A DNA stretch of 64,000 bases, taken from Planctellipticum variicoloris. Lineage in GTDB: Bacteria; Planctomycetota; Planctomycetia; Planctomycetales; Planctomycetaceae. The notes under the pieces are model-generated. The model saw nothing but the letters and a program-made list of their open reading frames with translations, was not told the DNA's origin and searched no databases. The DNA lies in contig NZ_CP130886.1 of assembly GCF_030622045.1 (NCBI RefSeq), positions 5,216,001-5,280,000 of the forward strand. The letters run 5' to 3'. Of this stretch, positions 17,745 through 26,059 are shown in pieces. The position numbers and the translations under genes are program-made. Every line of letters starts with the position of its first letter. The first letter of the stretch is position 1.

Positions 17745-18317
17745 TCAGACGAGCTGCTTTTTCCGACCGACGAGGGTCCGGATGCGTTCGGCGAGCAGGG
17801 CTGCGTCGAAAGGCTTCCGGAACGTCTCGTTGAAGATCGAACGATCGATACCGCTGGCGGTATCTTCGTCGTTGAGCAGCGCGACCAGAACGGCATCCGC
17901 GTAGTCGTTGTTCTTGCGGAGGTTCTGGGCGATCAGGGTCGCTTCGTGACGGCCCATGCCGAAATCGATCACCACGCAATCGGGGTGCAGCGATTCGGCC
18001 TGGATGCCGGCTTCAAAGCCGCTCCCGGCGAACTCGGTTTTGTAGTCTTCGGGCGGCATCAGTTCGGTGAGCGCAAGGCGCACCGTAGACTCGACGCCGA
18101 CCAGCAGCAACTTGCCCATGGCCTCATCCTCAAGTTCCCCAAGGGGCATACCATGCTCCTTCAGGAACCGGATCAGGTGTTCGCGCGGGATGCGACGGTC
18201 CTGCGATCCGGGGATTCGGTAACCACGCAGCCGTCCGGAGTCAAACCATTTGCTGACGGTGCGCGGAGCAACTTTGCAGATCTTTGCTACTTGGCCAGTA
18301 GTGAAGATCGTTCTCAT
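17745..18317 (-). CDS. Excisionase-type HTH regulator fused to a receiver-like domain
   Basis: 190 residues. Residues 1-60 are an excisionase/MerR-like winged helix (TTGQVAKICKVAPRTVSKWFDSGRL, then RRIPREHLIRFLKEHG). Residues about 68-185 have the CheY fold pattern, with a possible phospho-acceptor Asp118 (VVIDFG) and the conserved Lys168 (FRKPF). However, the acidic pair expected after the first strand is replaced (LLLVGVES), so magnesium-dependent phosphorylation is doubtful and it may be a pseudo-receiver. Having the DNA-binding domain first and the receiver last reverses the usual response-regulator order. A longer frame upstream has no family features; ATG 18317 is the natural start. No phage or integrase gene is near, so the HTH is taken as a regulator. 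Confidence 0.8.
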   Translation of the reverse strand: MRTIFTTGQVAKICKVAPRTVSKWFDSGRLRGYRIPGSQDRRIPREHLIRFLKEHGMPLGELEDEAMGKLLLVGVESTVRLALTELMPPEDYKTEFAGSGFEAGIQAESLHPDCVVIDFGMGRHEATLIAQNLRKNNDYADAVLVALLNDEDTASGIDRSIFNETFRKPFDAALLAERIRTLVGRKKQLV

Positions 18318-19158
18318 CGCGGGCTCTCCAATCACCAATAATTGTGTCACACAGAAGGGCGTCGCGACCCTCCGGATCTTCACCCTCGTACGATGCGTGG
18401 CTGTCCTAGCCTGCCGGGTCTGCTTGCAAGGCCACGTCCGTTCTGGGAAACGGACGCGTCGACACACGTTCCACCGGTAGGCGGCGCTGCGGGCGCCGAC
18501 GACAGGCTTGTGCATCCTGGGTCTGTACGGTCGGGATTTGTCTTCGTCGGGAGCGATCGACCTGATCCGTGGCCGATGTCCCGTTGGGGGAGGACCGAAC
18601 GCAATCCGCGCATCCGGTTCTGGATGGTGAGACGAAACTCGAAGTTGTCCTGCCCCCCAGACGGTGCGCCGCCGTTTCTCGCTGAACTGGTTCAAACCGT
18701 TATCGGGCGTGTTCCAAGTCAGACCGGTGCGAACCGTCTGACCTCTACTTTCGTCCTACGCGGTTCTGTGACTTGAGGGTCTTTGTCAAGAGCACTTTGA
18801 AGAGCCGTGCCAGCCTCGGAGAAAACGCCCCGAAACCCGCATTTCAGCCGCAAAGTCCCTCAAAGCTGCCAGCTTTAACGATGGGAAGCGGACTGGAGAA
18901 CCCGCCTCACCACTTCCACAATCCTAGGTCGCGTTTTCCGCAGGCGCGCCCCAGGGCATCCAATCGGTACGACAGAATCTTCAGGCCCGATCGGGACCTG
19001 GCGTCAGAATCCGTAAATCCGGCACAATCCGCCGAAAATGATCGCCCACAAGGAATTCTTGATGAACCACGGCGTCGCATCCCGTGAAACGGGCTTGCAA
19101 CTCCCGTGGCGGGACTTCGCCTCTCGCCCGAGCGAGGAGACCTCTTTATATGCCGCGG
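18318..19158. other. Long intergenic region, no gene supported
   Basis: About 840 bases between the HTH regulator and the SDR gene, both leftward. I see only short open frames with no family features. There is a small palindrome TGTGTCACACA near 18343, upstream of the regulator start, that could be an operator, and an imperfect hairpin CAGACCGGT/ACCGTCTG near 18720. Neither is strong. Confidence 0.35.
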
Positions 19159-19965
19159 CTACTTCCGGCCGCGCGGCCGGAAGAATCGCATCGATTCTTT
19201 CACCACCCGCCGACGGGAAGCGATCCGGACCAGCAGCGTCAGAAAATAATTGCGCCAGCCTGGGACAATCACCCAGCGGCCGCGGCCAAGAGCATGGAGC
19301 CCGACGCGGACAACCTGTTCGGGGGTCTGAGACGAATGCTTCTGCAGCCAGCCCGGAGCCCCTGCCAGATCGAAAAAGGCCGTGCGCGTCACGCCGGGAC
19401 AGACTGCGCAGACCAGGACGCCCCGCCCTCCGACTTCGCTGGCGAGCGCTTCGCTCAGATGCAGCACGTACGCCTTGCTCGCCGCATACACCCCCATGTA
19501 GGCGACCGGCTGAAAGGCCGACAGCGACGCCACGTTCAGAATCGCCCCGAACTGGCGCGCAAGCATGCCCGGCAGCAGTCGATAGGTCAGTTCGGTCAGG
19601 GCGGAGATATTGAGCCGGATCAGTTCCAGCAGACGAGGGACCTCTGCCTGATCGACCTCCCCGACGACGCCGAAACCGGCATTATTCACCAGCAGATCGA
19701 CGGTGACGCCCCGTTTCGTCAATTCCTGAACGACTCGCTCGACTTCGCCTGCGGCCGAAAGATCCGCGGCAATGATCTCGCAACGTGTGGCGTGCTTTGC
19801 GTGCAGTTCCGCGGCCAGCTCTTCCATCAACTCGGCTCGGCGAGCCACAAGAACGAGGTGCATTCCTCGCGCAGCAAGCTGGCGGGCGAACTCCGCTCCG
19901 ATTCCGGCGGAGGCGCCTGTTACCAGGGCCCAACGGTCAGCGAGCAGTTTCCACACCCGGGACAT
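19159..19965 (-). CDS. Short-chain dehydrogenase/reductase
   Basis: 268 residues of classical SDR. Seen: cofactor motif TGASAGIG (about residues 16-23), NNAGFG, catalytic Ser in NVASLSAF and YxxxK as YAASK, followed by VCPGVTRT. Length is typical. An Arg at the end of the second strand (VARR) suggests NADP(H). The C-terminal tail is basic with a hydrophobic stretch (YFLTLLVRIASRRR) that may touch the membrane. Substrate unknown. Confidence 0.93.
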   Translation of the reverse strand: MSRVWKLLADRWALVTGASAGIGAEFARQLAARGMHLVLVARRAELMEELAAELHAKHATRCEIIAADLSAAGEVERVVQELTKRGVTVDLLVNNAGFGVVGEVDQAEVPRLLELIRLNISALTELTYRLLPGMLARQFGAILNVASLSAFQPVAYMGVYAASKAYVLHLSEALASEVGGRGVLVCAVCPGVTRTAFFDLAGAPGWLQKHSSQTPEQVVRVGLHALGRGRWVIVPGWRNYFLTLLVRIASRRRVVKESMRFFRPRGRK

Positions 19966-20297
19966 TCCGTGAGAGGTCGACTCGGCCCTGCCTGGCCACG
20001 GCCGGGCTGCCGCCGGAAGACACTCCGGGGCCCCCTCTCCTGAGTGAGATCCAAGACGTCAGAAGATCGTACGGCTTCGCCGGACGGAAAAAAAGGGACG
20101 ATGCCTCCCGCGGGCAGGAGGTCGAGAAATGAGTGCAAGTGAAGGACTGTGGAGAGTTTGTGCGGGGTCCGGAGCGACTCTCCCGGCGACTGGATCGAGG
20201 ATTCCGAATTGACCTGCAACCCGATCAGGCCCAAAATTGGAGCTTCCGATCCGCTTCTCCGCCAATGTGCGGCTGCGTCTGCCAAGGTGTGCTGCTG
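19966..20297. other. Divergent intergenic region between SDR and Rrf2 genes
   Basis: About 330 bases. It must contain promoters for both divergent genes; an Rrf2 regulator often acts on its own promoter, so an operator may lie here, but I see no clear dyad. Confidence 0.35.
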
Positions 20298-20768
20298 ATG
20301 CTTTCACAAACGGTCGAATATGCACTCCGCGCGATGGTGCATCTCGCCGCCAGTTCTCGCGAAGCACGTACCACCGATCAGATCGCCGAAGCGACCCACG
20401 TCCCCAAGGCCTACCTGTCCAAGGTGCTGCAGAGCCTGGTCCGGGCCGGACTGGTCCATTCTCAGCGCGGCGTGGGGGGAGGCATGACGCTGGTTCACAC
20501 TCCCGACCAGGTGACGATTCTGCAAGTCGTCAATGCCGTCGAGCCGATCCAGCGGATCCACACCTGCCCGCTCGGGCTGTCGACGCACGGGAAGAATCTC
20601 TGTCCGTTACACCGCCGGCTCGACGACGCCATGGCGGAAGTGGAAAGCGCTTTCGCCAATACGCGACTCTCCGAAGTCCTCGCCGCCCCGGGCGCCAGCA
20701 TCCCGCTGTGTGAATCCGCGATCGATGAATCGCCGAGTCCCGTTGGACAGGCCGGCGAGCCCGGTTGA
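20298..20768 (+). CDS. Rrf2 family transcriptional regulator
   Basis: 156 residues. The N-terminus MLSQTVEYALRAMVHLA, the recognition part THVPKAYLSKVLQSLVRAGLVHSQRGVGGG and the wing are typical of Rrf2. Between about residues 90 and 110 it has CPLGLSTHGKNLCPLH, giving two cysteines where IscR and NsrR-type members carry three for a Fe-S cluster; a third Cys is only near the C-terminus (LCESAID). Cluster binding is therefore uncertain. Target genes are unknown; it stands alone. The ATG at 20298 gives the family-conserved first residues. Confidence 0.92.
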   Translation: MLSQTVEYALRAMVHLAASSREARTTDQIAEATHVPKAYLSKVLQSLVRAGLVHSQRGVGGGMTLVHTPDQVTILQVVNAVEPIQRIHTCPLGLSTHGKNLCPLHRRLDDAMAEVESAFANTRLSEVLAAPGASIPLCESAIDESPSPVGQAGEPG

Positions 20769-21064
20769 GTACGATCTCGACCGTGAAGCTTTCGCACCCG
20801 GAATTCGCTGCTGAGGCGTCGGCCTCAACCGGCCGGTTCGCCCGCTGAGATCGTGAGTTGCGGTCGCAGGATACCGGCGAGACGCACACCGCGCGGCGAC
20901 AAACTCGCCGCCCCGGTGATTTTCCCGCCGGCCGCGCGGCGTCAAATTCCAGCACTCCTATCGAAATCCCCTATGCGCCTGCGAACGCCGGAGATGGAAC
21001 GGCAATTGCTTACGGCCCTGTAAACTTCGGCCCATCCGTTCATCTGCTTGAGACGGCACTCTTC

Positions 21065-22084
21065 ATGCGCAGATCCCGTTCGCGATCCGGTTTCACCCTC
21101 ATCGAGCTGCTGGTTGTCATTGCGATCATCGCGATCCTGATCGCACTGCTCCTGCCCGCGGTCCAGCAGGCCCGCGAAGCCGCCCGCCGAACGCAGTGCA
21201 AGAACAATCTGAAGCAGATCGGCCTGGCGCTGCACAACTACGAATCGACATTCGGCCGGCTCCCTCCGAGCATGGCGATCAGTCCGACCGTGACGGGGAA
21301 CAGTTCCTGGTCGGTCCATGGTCGGATCATGCCCTACATCGACCAGGCCAACTTCTACAACAAAATTGACCTGCAGAAAGGCTGGTCGGACCCGGTCAAC
21401 GCGGCGGTCGTGAGCGGCAATCGCGTTCCCGGCTACGTCTGCCCGTCGGACGCCAAAAGCGATCTGGCCCGAACCGCGTCGGGAGTCAGTCTCTACTGCA
21501 CAAACTACGGGTTCAACTTCGGGACCTGGTTCGTCTACGACCCGACGACCGGCCAGGGGGGAAACGGGCTGTTCTTTCCCAACTCCTCGGTCAAGTTCGG
21601 CGATATCACTGACGGGTTGAGCAACACCCTGATGGCCAGCGAAGTGAAGTCCTGGCAGGCCTACACGCGAAATGCCGCTCCTCCTTCGACAGTCATTCCG
21701 CAGAACATCAGCGACGTGCTCGCGGCGGTCGCCGTCGGTGTCACCGACCGCCTGCAGGTCGCCACCCAGGATGGCACCGGCCACACGGAATGGGCCAACG
21801 GACATTCCCACCACAGCGGCTTTACGACGACGATGAACCCGAACCTGAAAGTCCTGTTCGTCTATTCCGGCGTCACGTTCGATTGCGACTTCGCTTCTCG
21901 CCAGGAGGGTTCCAGCACCACGGCCGCCAGTTATTCGGTCGTTACTTCCCGCAGCTATCACACGGGCATCGTCAACTCGCTACTGGCCGACGGGACAGTC
22001 CGATCGTTCAGTGACAATATCGATCTACAGATCTGGCGTGGCCTGGGCACTCGGTCTGGCGGAGAGGTTCTCGGGGAATTCTGA
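21065..22084 (+). CDS. DUF1559 domain protein with type II pseudopilin-like N-terminus
   Basis: 339 residues. The prepilin-type start [38 protein letters not shown] has the cleavage site G/F and Glu at +5. After it comes the DUF1559 core ([17 protein letters not shown]), ending with the H-X9-DG-type motif in [14 protein letters not shown]-like form ([13 protein letters not shown]). This family is hugely expanded in planctomycetes and is thought to form surface or periplasmic pilin-like structures. It is followed by a strong terminator at 22125, so it is monocistronic. Confidence 0.95.
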   Translation: MRRSRSRSGFTLIELLVVIAIIAILIALLLPAVQQAREAARRTQCKNNLKQIGLALHNYESTFGRLPPSMAISPTVTGNSSWSVHGRIMPYIDQANFYNKIDLQKGWSDPVNAAVVSGNRVPGYVCPSDAKSDLARTASGVSLYCTNYGFNFGTWFVYDPTTGQGGNGLFFPNSSVKFGDITDGLSNTLMASEVKSWQAYTRNAAPPSTVIPQNISDVLAAVAVGVTDRLQVATQDGTGHTEWANGHSHHSGFTTTMNPNLKVLFVYSGVTFDCDFASRQEGSSTTAASYSVVTSRSYHTGIVNSLLADGTVRSFSDNIDLQIWRGLGTRSGGEVLGEF

Positions 22085-22124
22085 AGACGCCTTCAGCGGC
22101 ACAGCGCTCGCAGCCGCTGTCGGT

Positions 22125-22166
22125 CAGCCCGCCCGGTCCCAATGGGAATCGGGCGGGCTGTTTTCG
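22125..22166 (+). terminator. Intrinsic terminator of the DUF1559 gene
   Basis: Perfect 11-bp stem CAGCCCGCCCG/CGGGCGGGCTG, with an inner TCCC/GGGA pairing in the loop, followed by TTTTCG, 40 bases after the stop codon. Confidence 0.9.
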
Positions 22167-22197
22167 TTGCAATCCAATTTCCCGCGATCCGAGCGGC

Positions 22198-22279
22198 GGG
22201 TGGCCGGGGCTGGACCGAAGGGAAACCCCGGTGCGGTGAAAGCCGGGGCATCGCGAAGACGTTCCTGCCCCGGCCACCC
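22198..22279. repeat. Inverted-repeat structured element
   Basis: Perfect 13-bp arms GGGTGGCCGGGGC (22198-22210) and GCCCCGGCCACCC (22267-22279). The 56 bases between them contain a second nested pairing, CCCCGG with CCGGGG. It lies between the DUF1559 terminator and the intron 3' end. It could be a structured RNA or a dispersed palindromic repeat; nothing shows which. Confidence 0.6.
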
Positions 22280-22327
22280 ATGCCGGGCTCACATGGAGCT
22301 ACCTCAATGCATTCTCAACCAACCCAG

Positions 22328-24304
22328 ATCGGGTAGGAGGCGGGGTTGCCCCCGCCGTCCTCCCACACCACCGGACGTACTCATCGTATCCGGCGGTTTC
22401 CGTTAATGTTGGAGCCGTAAGTATCTTTCCAGAGGATCGACCAGTCCCAGAGATTGGAACCAGGCGTTGCTCATGCCTTGCTGGGCAGCGGGGGTGTGAG
22501 CCATCCGCCACCAGCCTTTGCCGCTCGCCGCCGTCGTCCAGCAACGGTTCCAGGGAACACCCAGATCGTGCAGGAAGTCGGTGATCGATTTGGCCCGCTT
22601 CCGCTGTTTCAGTCGCACGCACCGCAGTTTCCGCCGAACCCAACCGCCCAGTTCTGCCAGAGCGGACCGCGCTTTCGCATGGCGAAAGTACGTCACCCAG
22701 CCTGTCAGGAAGGAGTTGAGTTCCTGGATCTGTTGGTCAAGGCTGACGCCTCGGTTGCGACGAGTGATTTCGCGGACGCGATCCTGCGCACGCTCCAGAC
22801 TTTTCGGGGCGATGGTCAGCGTGCCGTCGGGCAGGAGCCGATGTCCCAGGAACTTCCGTTCCTGCACGGGAGCCACCGCACTCTTCGCCGGATTGACTCG
22901 CAGTCGCAAGCGCCCTTCCAGGAACTGTGTCACTGTCGAAAGCACTCGTTCTCCCGCTGCCTGCGACCGCACGTAGATATTGCAGTCGTCGGCGTACCGA
23001 CAGAACTTGTGTCCCCGCCGTTCGAGTTCCTGGTCCAAATCGTCCAGGAGCAGGTTCGCCAGCAAGGGGGATAACGGTCCCCCTTGAGGCGTCCCCTCGT
23101 GTCGTTCGATACACACGCCGTGCTGCAGCAACCCCGCTTCCAGGAAGCGGCGGATGATCCGCAGTAGACGCGGGTCGGCAATCCGACGAGCCAGACGCGA
23201 CATCAGGATGTCGTGATTGACGCGGTCGAAGAACTTCTCCAGGTCGAGGTCCACCACGATGGTGCGGCCCTCCGCCACATAGCGACTGGCTTGCGCCAGT
23301 GCCTGGTGCGCCCCGCGTCCCGCGCGAAAGCCAAAACTTGACGCTGAGAATGTCGGGTCCAGGAGTCGTTCCAACACTTGCAGGATGGCCTGTTGCACCA
23401 GACGGTCCACCACGGTCGGGATGCCCAATTGTCGCACCCCGCCCCCGGGCTTCGGGATTTCCACCCCACGGACCGGTTGTGGTTGATAGGTTCCGTCCAA
23501 CAGACAGGCAATGAGCGCCGTCTTGTGTTCGGCGATCCAGGTCTTCAGATGCTGGACAGTCATCCCGTCCCCTCCCGGAGCCCCCTTGTTCGCCAGCACG
23601 CGGCGGTACGCTCGGTTCAAATTCTCACGGCTGGTCACCTCCTCCATCAGACTTGCGGTCAAGGCTCGTGCTGGGGTCAACGCCGTGAGCGATTGCCGCT
23701 CCTCGCACCGAACAGGTTGGATGCCGTCCTCGCCGTTCTGGCCGGGGCGCAGAAACTCCTCCGCACCTTCGAAGTTGAAGGTCCGCTGGTATTCTCCGCC
23801 TTGCTGCTGCTCCACGCTCATCGAGTCGTTCCCGACTGCTCCTTGCATCAACGAATTCGGTCCTTCGTGCTGGCGGGGCGATCTTGCGGTCCCTGGCTGT
23901 TTCTGCCCTTTAGGGTCAGTGTCTCGACCGAGCGGATCGACGGCCCAACACTACTACGACCTCGGCTGACTTCTCCCACCCCATCTCCACACGTTGCCGC
24001 ATGAATAGCGAAGATCGCCTTCGCAGAGCAGGAGACCTCCCAGGTTAAGCCTTGAATCTTTCCCTCGGGCCCCGCCGGATCTACCGCTCACACGTCCGAG
24101 TGACTATCGGGCGTCCGCGTCCATTGCCGCGTTACCCCGTGTGAACGGCCTTGTATCCGATTTCTGTACGTCGAGTCCGAGTTTTGGCATCGGTTCCCTT
24201 CAGATTTCGCCTCGCGACGAACACCCTGACCTAGCCTCGCGGTTCCGGTCACAACGGCCCGCAGAGAACTTGCATCTCCGAGATTCAAAACATGCCTGGC
24301 AAAC
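22328..24304 (-). mobile_element. Group II intron (class C-like) with maturase
   Basis: About 1.98 kb, minus strand. The 5' end is proposed at 24304 with GTTTGCCAGGCATG, which resembles the start of class C introns (GTGTGCCCGGCATG). The 3' end is proposed at 22328, where domain VI ends CCTACCCGAT. A domain V-like hairpin (GCCGGATACGATGAG and GTACGTCCGGTGG, minus strand) lies at about 22355-22395. The only long frame is the reverse transcriptase/maturase at 22403-23848. The 5' splice site lies three bases past the terminator stem of the cytochrome c peroxidase gene, the usual target of class C introns. It appears intact. Borders are by eye and could be off by a few bases. Confidence 0.85.
22403..23848 (-). 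CDS. ltrA: Group II intron reverse transcriptase/maturase
   Basis: About 481 residues. RT domain: RRVLANKGAPGGDGMTVQHLK, VRGVEIPKPGGGVRQLGIPTVVDRLVQQAI, FGFRAGRGAHQALAQA, the catalytic FCRYADDCNIYV (about residue 283) and a final RT7-like KFLGHRL. After it comes the maturase X domain with LNSFLTGWVTYFRHA. No HNH endonuclease domain is seen, as expected for class C introns. It drives splicing and retro-mobility of the host intron. ATG 23848 is preceded by AAGGA; ATG 23821 is an alternative. Confidence 0.95.
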   Translation of the reverse strand: MQGAVGNDSMSVEQQQGGEYQRTFNFEGAEEFLRPGQNGEDGIQPVRCEERQSLTALTPARALTASLMEEVTSRENLNRAYRRVLANKGAPGGDGMTVQHLKTWIAEHKTALIACLLDGTYQPQPVRGVEIPKPGGGVRQLGIPTVVDRLVQQAILQVLERLLDPTFSASSFGFRAGRGAHQALAQASRYVAEGRTIVVDLDLEKFFDRVNHDILMSRLARRIADPRLLRIIRRFLEAGLLQHGVCIERHEGTPQGGPLSPLLANLLLDDLDQELERRGHKFCRYADDCNIYVRSQAAGERVLSTVTQFLEGRLRLRVNPAKSAVAPVQERKFLGHRLLPDGTLTIAPKSLERAQDRVREITRRNRGVSLDQQIQELNSFLTGWVTYFRHAKARSALAELGGWVRRKLRCVRLKQRKRAKSITDFLHDLGVPWNRCWTTAASGKGWWRMAHTPAAQQGMSNAWFQSLGLVDPLERYLRLQH

Positions 24305-24337
24305 AACAACAGCGGCGACCTTTCGGTCGCCGCTGTT
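24305..24337 (-). terminator. Intrinsic terminator of the cytochrome c peroxidase gene, used as intron target
   Basis: Perfect 13-bp stem AACAGCGGCGACC/GGTCGCCGCTGTT with a 4-base loop, read on the minus strand after the stop at 24366. The T-rich tail is GTTGTTTG, but the intron begins inside it, so the original T-run is partly intron sequence. Confidence 0.85.
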
Positions 24338-24365
24338 CTGCGTCACTTCATGCCGTCAGCAGGCG

Positions 24366-25709
24366 TTACTCCGGCAACCGCCCCTTTTCGACGACCGGGA
24401 ACGGGCCGCTGGTCGACTTCATGAACGCCACCAGATCGGCTTTGTCCTGAGCCGTCAGCTCCAGCTTCTTGATCTTGTCGCTCAGGTGCGGATTCGGGTG
24501 CCCCCCCTTGGCGTACCACTCGACGACCTCTTCCAGCGTCTTCTGGCTGCCATCGTGCATGTAGGGGGCGGTGAATTCCACGTTGCGGATCGTTGGCGTC
24601 TTGAACGCCCCCTTGTCTTCTTCCTTCTTCGTCACTTCGAACCGGCCCAGATCGGGCTTCTCCGCGTCCATGCCGACCCCCAGGTTGTGGTATTTCTCGT
24701 CGGCGAAGTTCGCCCCCACGTGGCAGGCGGTGCAGTTGACCTCCTGGCTGAAGAACAGCTTCTGGCCGCGCTGAGCGCTTTCGGACATCGGGTGGGCCTC
24801 GACGGCGCTCTTCAGCTCTTCGTATTTCGCATACAGTTCCGCGTCGTCTTCCTTCAATTCCGCAAGGTCTTCTTCGGTCTTGTACTGGTTGAGCAGCGGC
24901 TGAATCGCGGCCTGATAGTCGTAGGGCGAAGGGCCGGTCACGATGGCCCGCTCAAACGTCGCCAGCGCCTTGCCGACGTTGTCGATGTTGACCGAGTCCT
25001 TCCCGAAGACCGCTTCAAACTGCAGCCGATAGCCTTCAATGCCGGCGAGGCATGCCACGCACTTTTCGTGCGTGTGGGCCATTTCAATCGGGTTCTGAAT
25101 CGGTCCGACCGCCTGTTCCTCCAGACTGCCGGCCCGGCCGTCCCAGAACTGGGCGCCGCTGAGAATTCGATTGTACGCCGTCGGAGAATTCCGGTTGCCG
25201 GTCTGACCGTTGACCCCCACGCCGAACTGCGTGTGTGCGGCAAAGCCCTGATCCGGATCGTGGCAGCTCGCGCAACTGATCGAGCCGTCCGACGACATGC
25301 GACCTTCAAAATAGAGCTGCCGGCCCAGTTCGATCTTGGCCCGGGTCATCGGGTTCGAATCGAGCCCGACCATCTGACTGGTCCCCAGACTGAGCCCCAG
25401 GGGGAGATTGATGTCGAGTGGCTCGTGAACGCCCGGCGTCGCCAGCCAGGCCTGAATCTGAGCGACGGTCAGCGGCCCCTCACCCGGAATCCCCGACGTC
25501 AGCGATGGATCGCCGAGCGTAACCGACGTCGAGAGCGCGACTTGCGGCTCCGCCGGCTGGACCGGAGGCGCGAGTTCCGTCGCTTTCTGTTCGGGCGCCG
25601 GCGTCTCTACAGGGCTGGCTCCCCCGGTTGCAGACTCCTGCTTTCCGCAGCCCGCACAGGCCACAGCCAGTCCCAGCATGAACAAAGACAGCACATTACG
25701 GCGAATCAT
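24366..25709 (-). CDS. Diheme cytochrome c peroxidase (MauG/CCP family), lipoprotein
   Basis: 447 residues. The N-terminus MIRRNVLSLFMLGLAVACAGCGK looks like a lipoprotein signal, so it is probably anchored in the periplasm. After a Pro/Ala-rich linker come two c-type haem sites: CASCHDPDQGF (about residue 144) and CTACHVGANF (about residue 326), with the conserved NSPTAYNRIL, FWDGRAGSLEEQ and FKTPTIRNVEFTAPYMHDGSQKTLEEVV blocks. The family reduces peroxide or modifies partner proteins. The start has GGGAGG five bases upstream. It is followed by a terminator and then the group II intron. Confidence 0.95.
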   Translation of the reverse strand: MIRRNVLSLFMLGLAVACAGCGKQESATGGASPVETPAPEQKATELAPPVQPAEPQVALSTSVTLGDPSLTSGIPGEGPLTVAQIQAWLATPGVHEPLDINLPLGLSLGTSQMVGLDSNPMTRAKIELGRQLYFEGRMSSDGSISCASCHDPDQGFAAHTQFGVGVNGQTGNRNSPTAYNRILSGAQFWDGRAGSLEEQAVGPIQNPIEMAHTHEKCVACLAGIEGYRLQFEAVFGKDSVNIDNVGKALATFERAIVTGPSPYDYQAAIQPLLNQYKTEEDLAELKEDDAELYAKYEELKSAVEAHPMSESAQRGQKLFFSQEVNCTACHVGANFADEKYHNLGVGMDAEKPDLGRFEVTKKEEDKGAFKTPTIRNVEFTAPYMHDGSQKTLEEVVEWYAKGGHPNPHLSDKIKKLELTAQDKADLVAFMKSTSGPFPVVEKGRLPE

Positions 25710-26059
25710 CGAACCCTCCCGAGATTAGGATCAGTCTGCAAAGCCTTGGCGTCAATTTTACCGCCTGGCGGCGACTGACCACCACGACTCAGCAGACTTT
25801 TCTGATGGGTTCTCGAATTCGGGAGTCCCTTCTGCATGTCGCCGGCAAAGGGACGTCGCACGGGCGATTGCCGGCTTCCATATTCGCCTGCGCGCTCTCC
25901 GCGAAAAATCCTTCTGATCCGACGTCCCGCATTTCCCGTTTCTTGACCGGCCGAATCCCCCGGCAGGTTGAATCGGCGCGGATTTCGGCAGAACATGTCT
26001 GCGGGCGGCGTTCCTGACGCGAACGTGGACGGGGCAACTTTCCGGGAAGGACCACTACG
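25710..26059. other. Divergent intergenic region between cytochrome peroxidase and SPFH genes
   Basis: 350 bases without a supported gene. It must contain the promoters of both divergent genes; no repeat or strong hairpin is visible. Confidence 0.35.

Noticed and set aside
17745-18317. Phage excisionase
   Set aside because: The HTH is fused to a receiver-like domain and there is no integrase or phage gene nearby.
18318-19158. tRNA or small RNA in the long gap
   Set aside because: No cloverleaf, CCA-like end or strong conserved hairpin could be seen.
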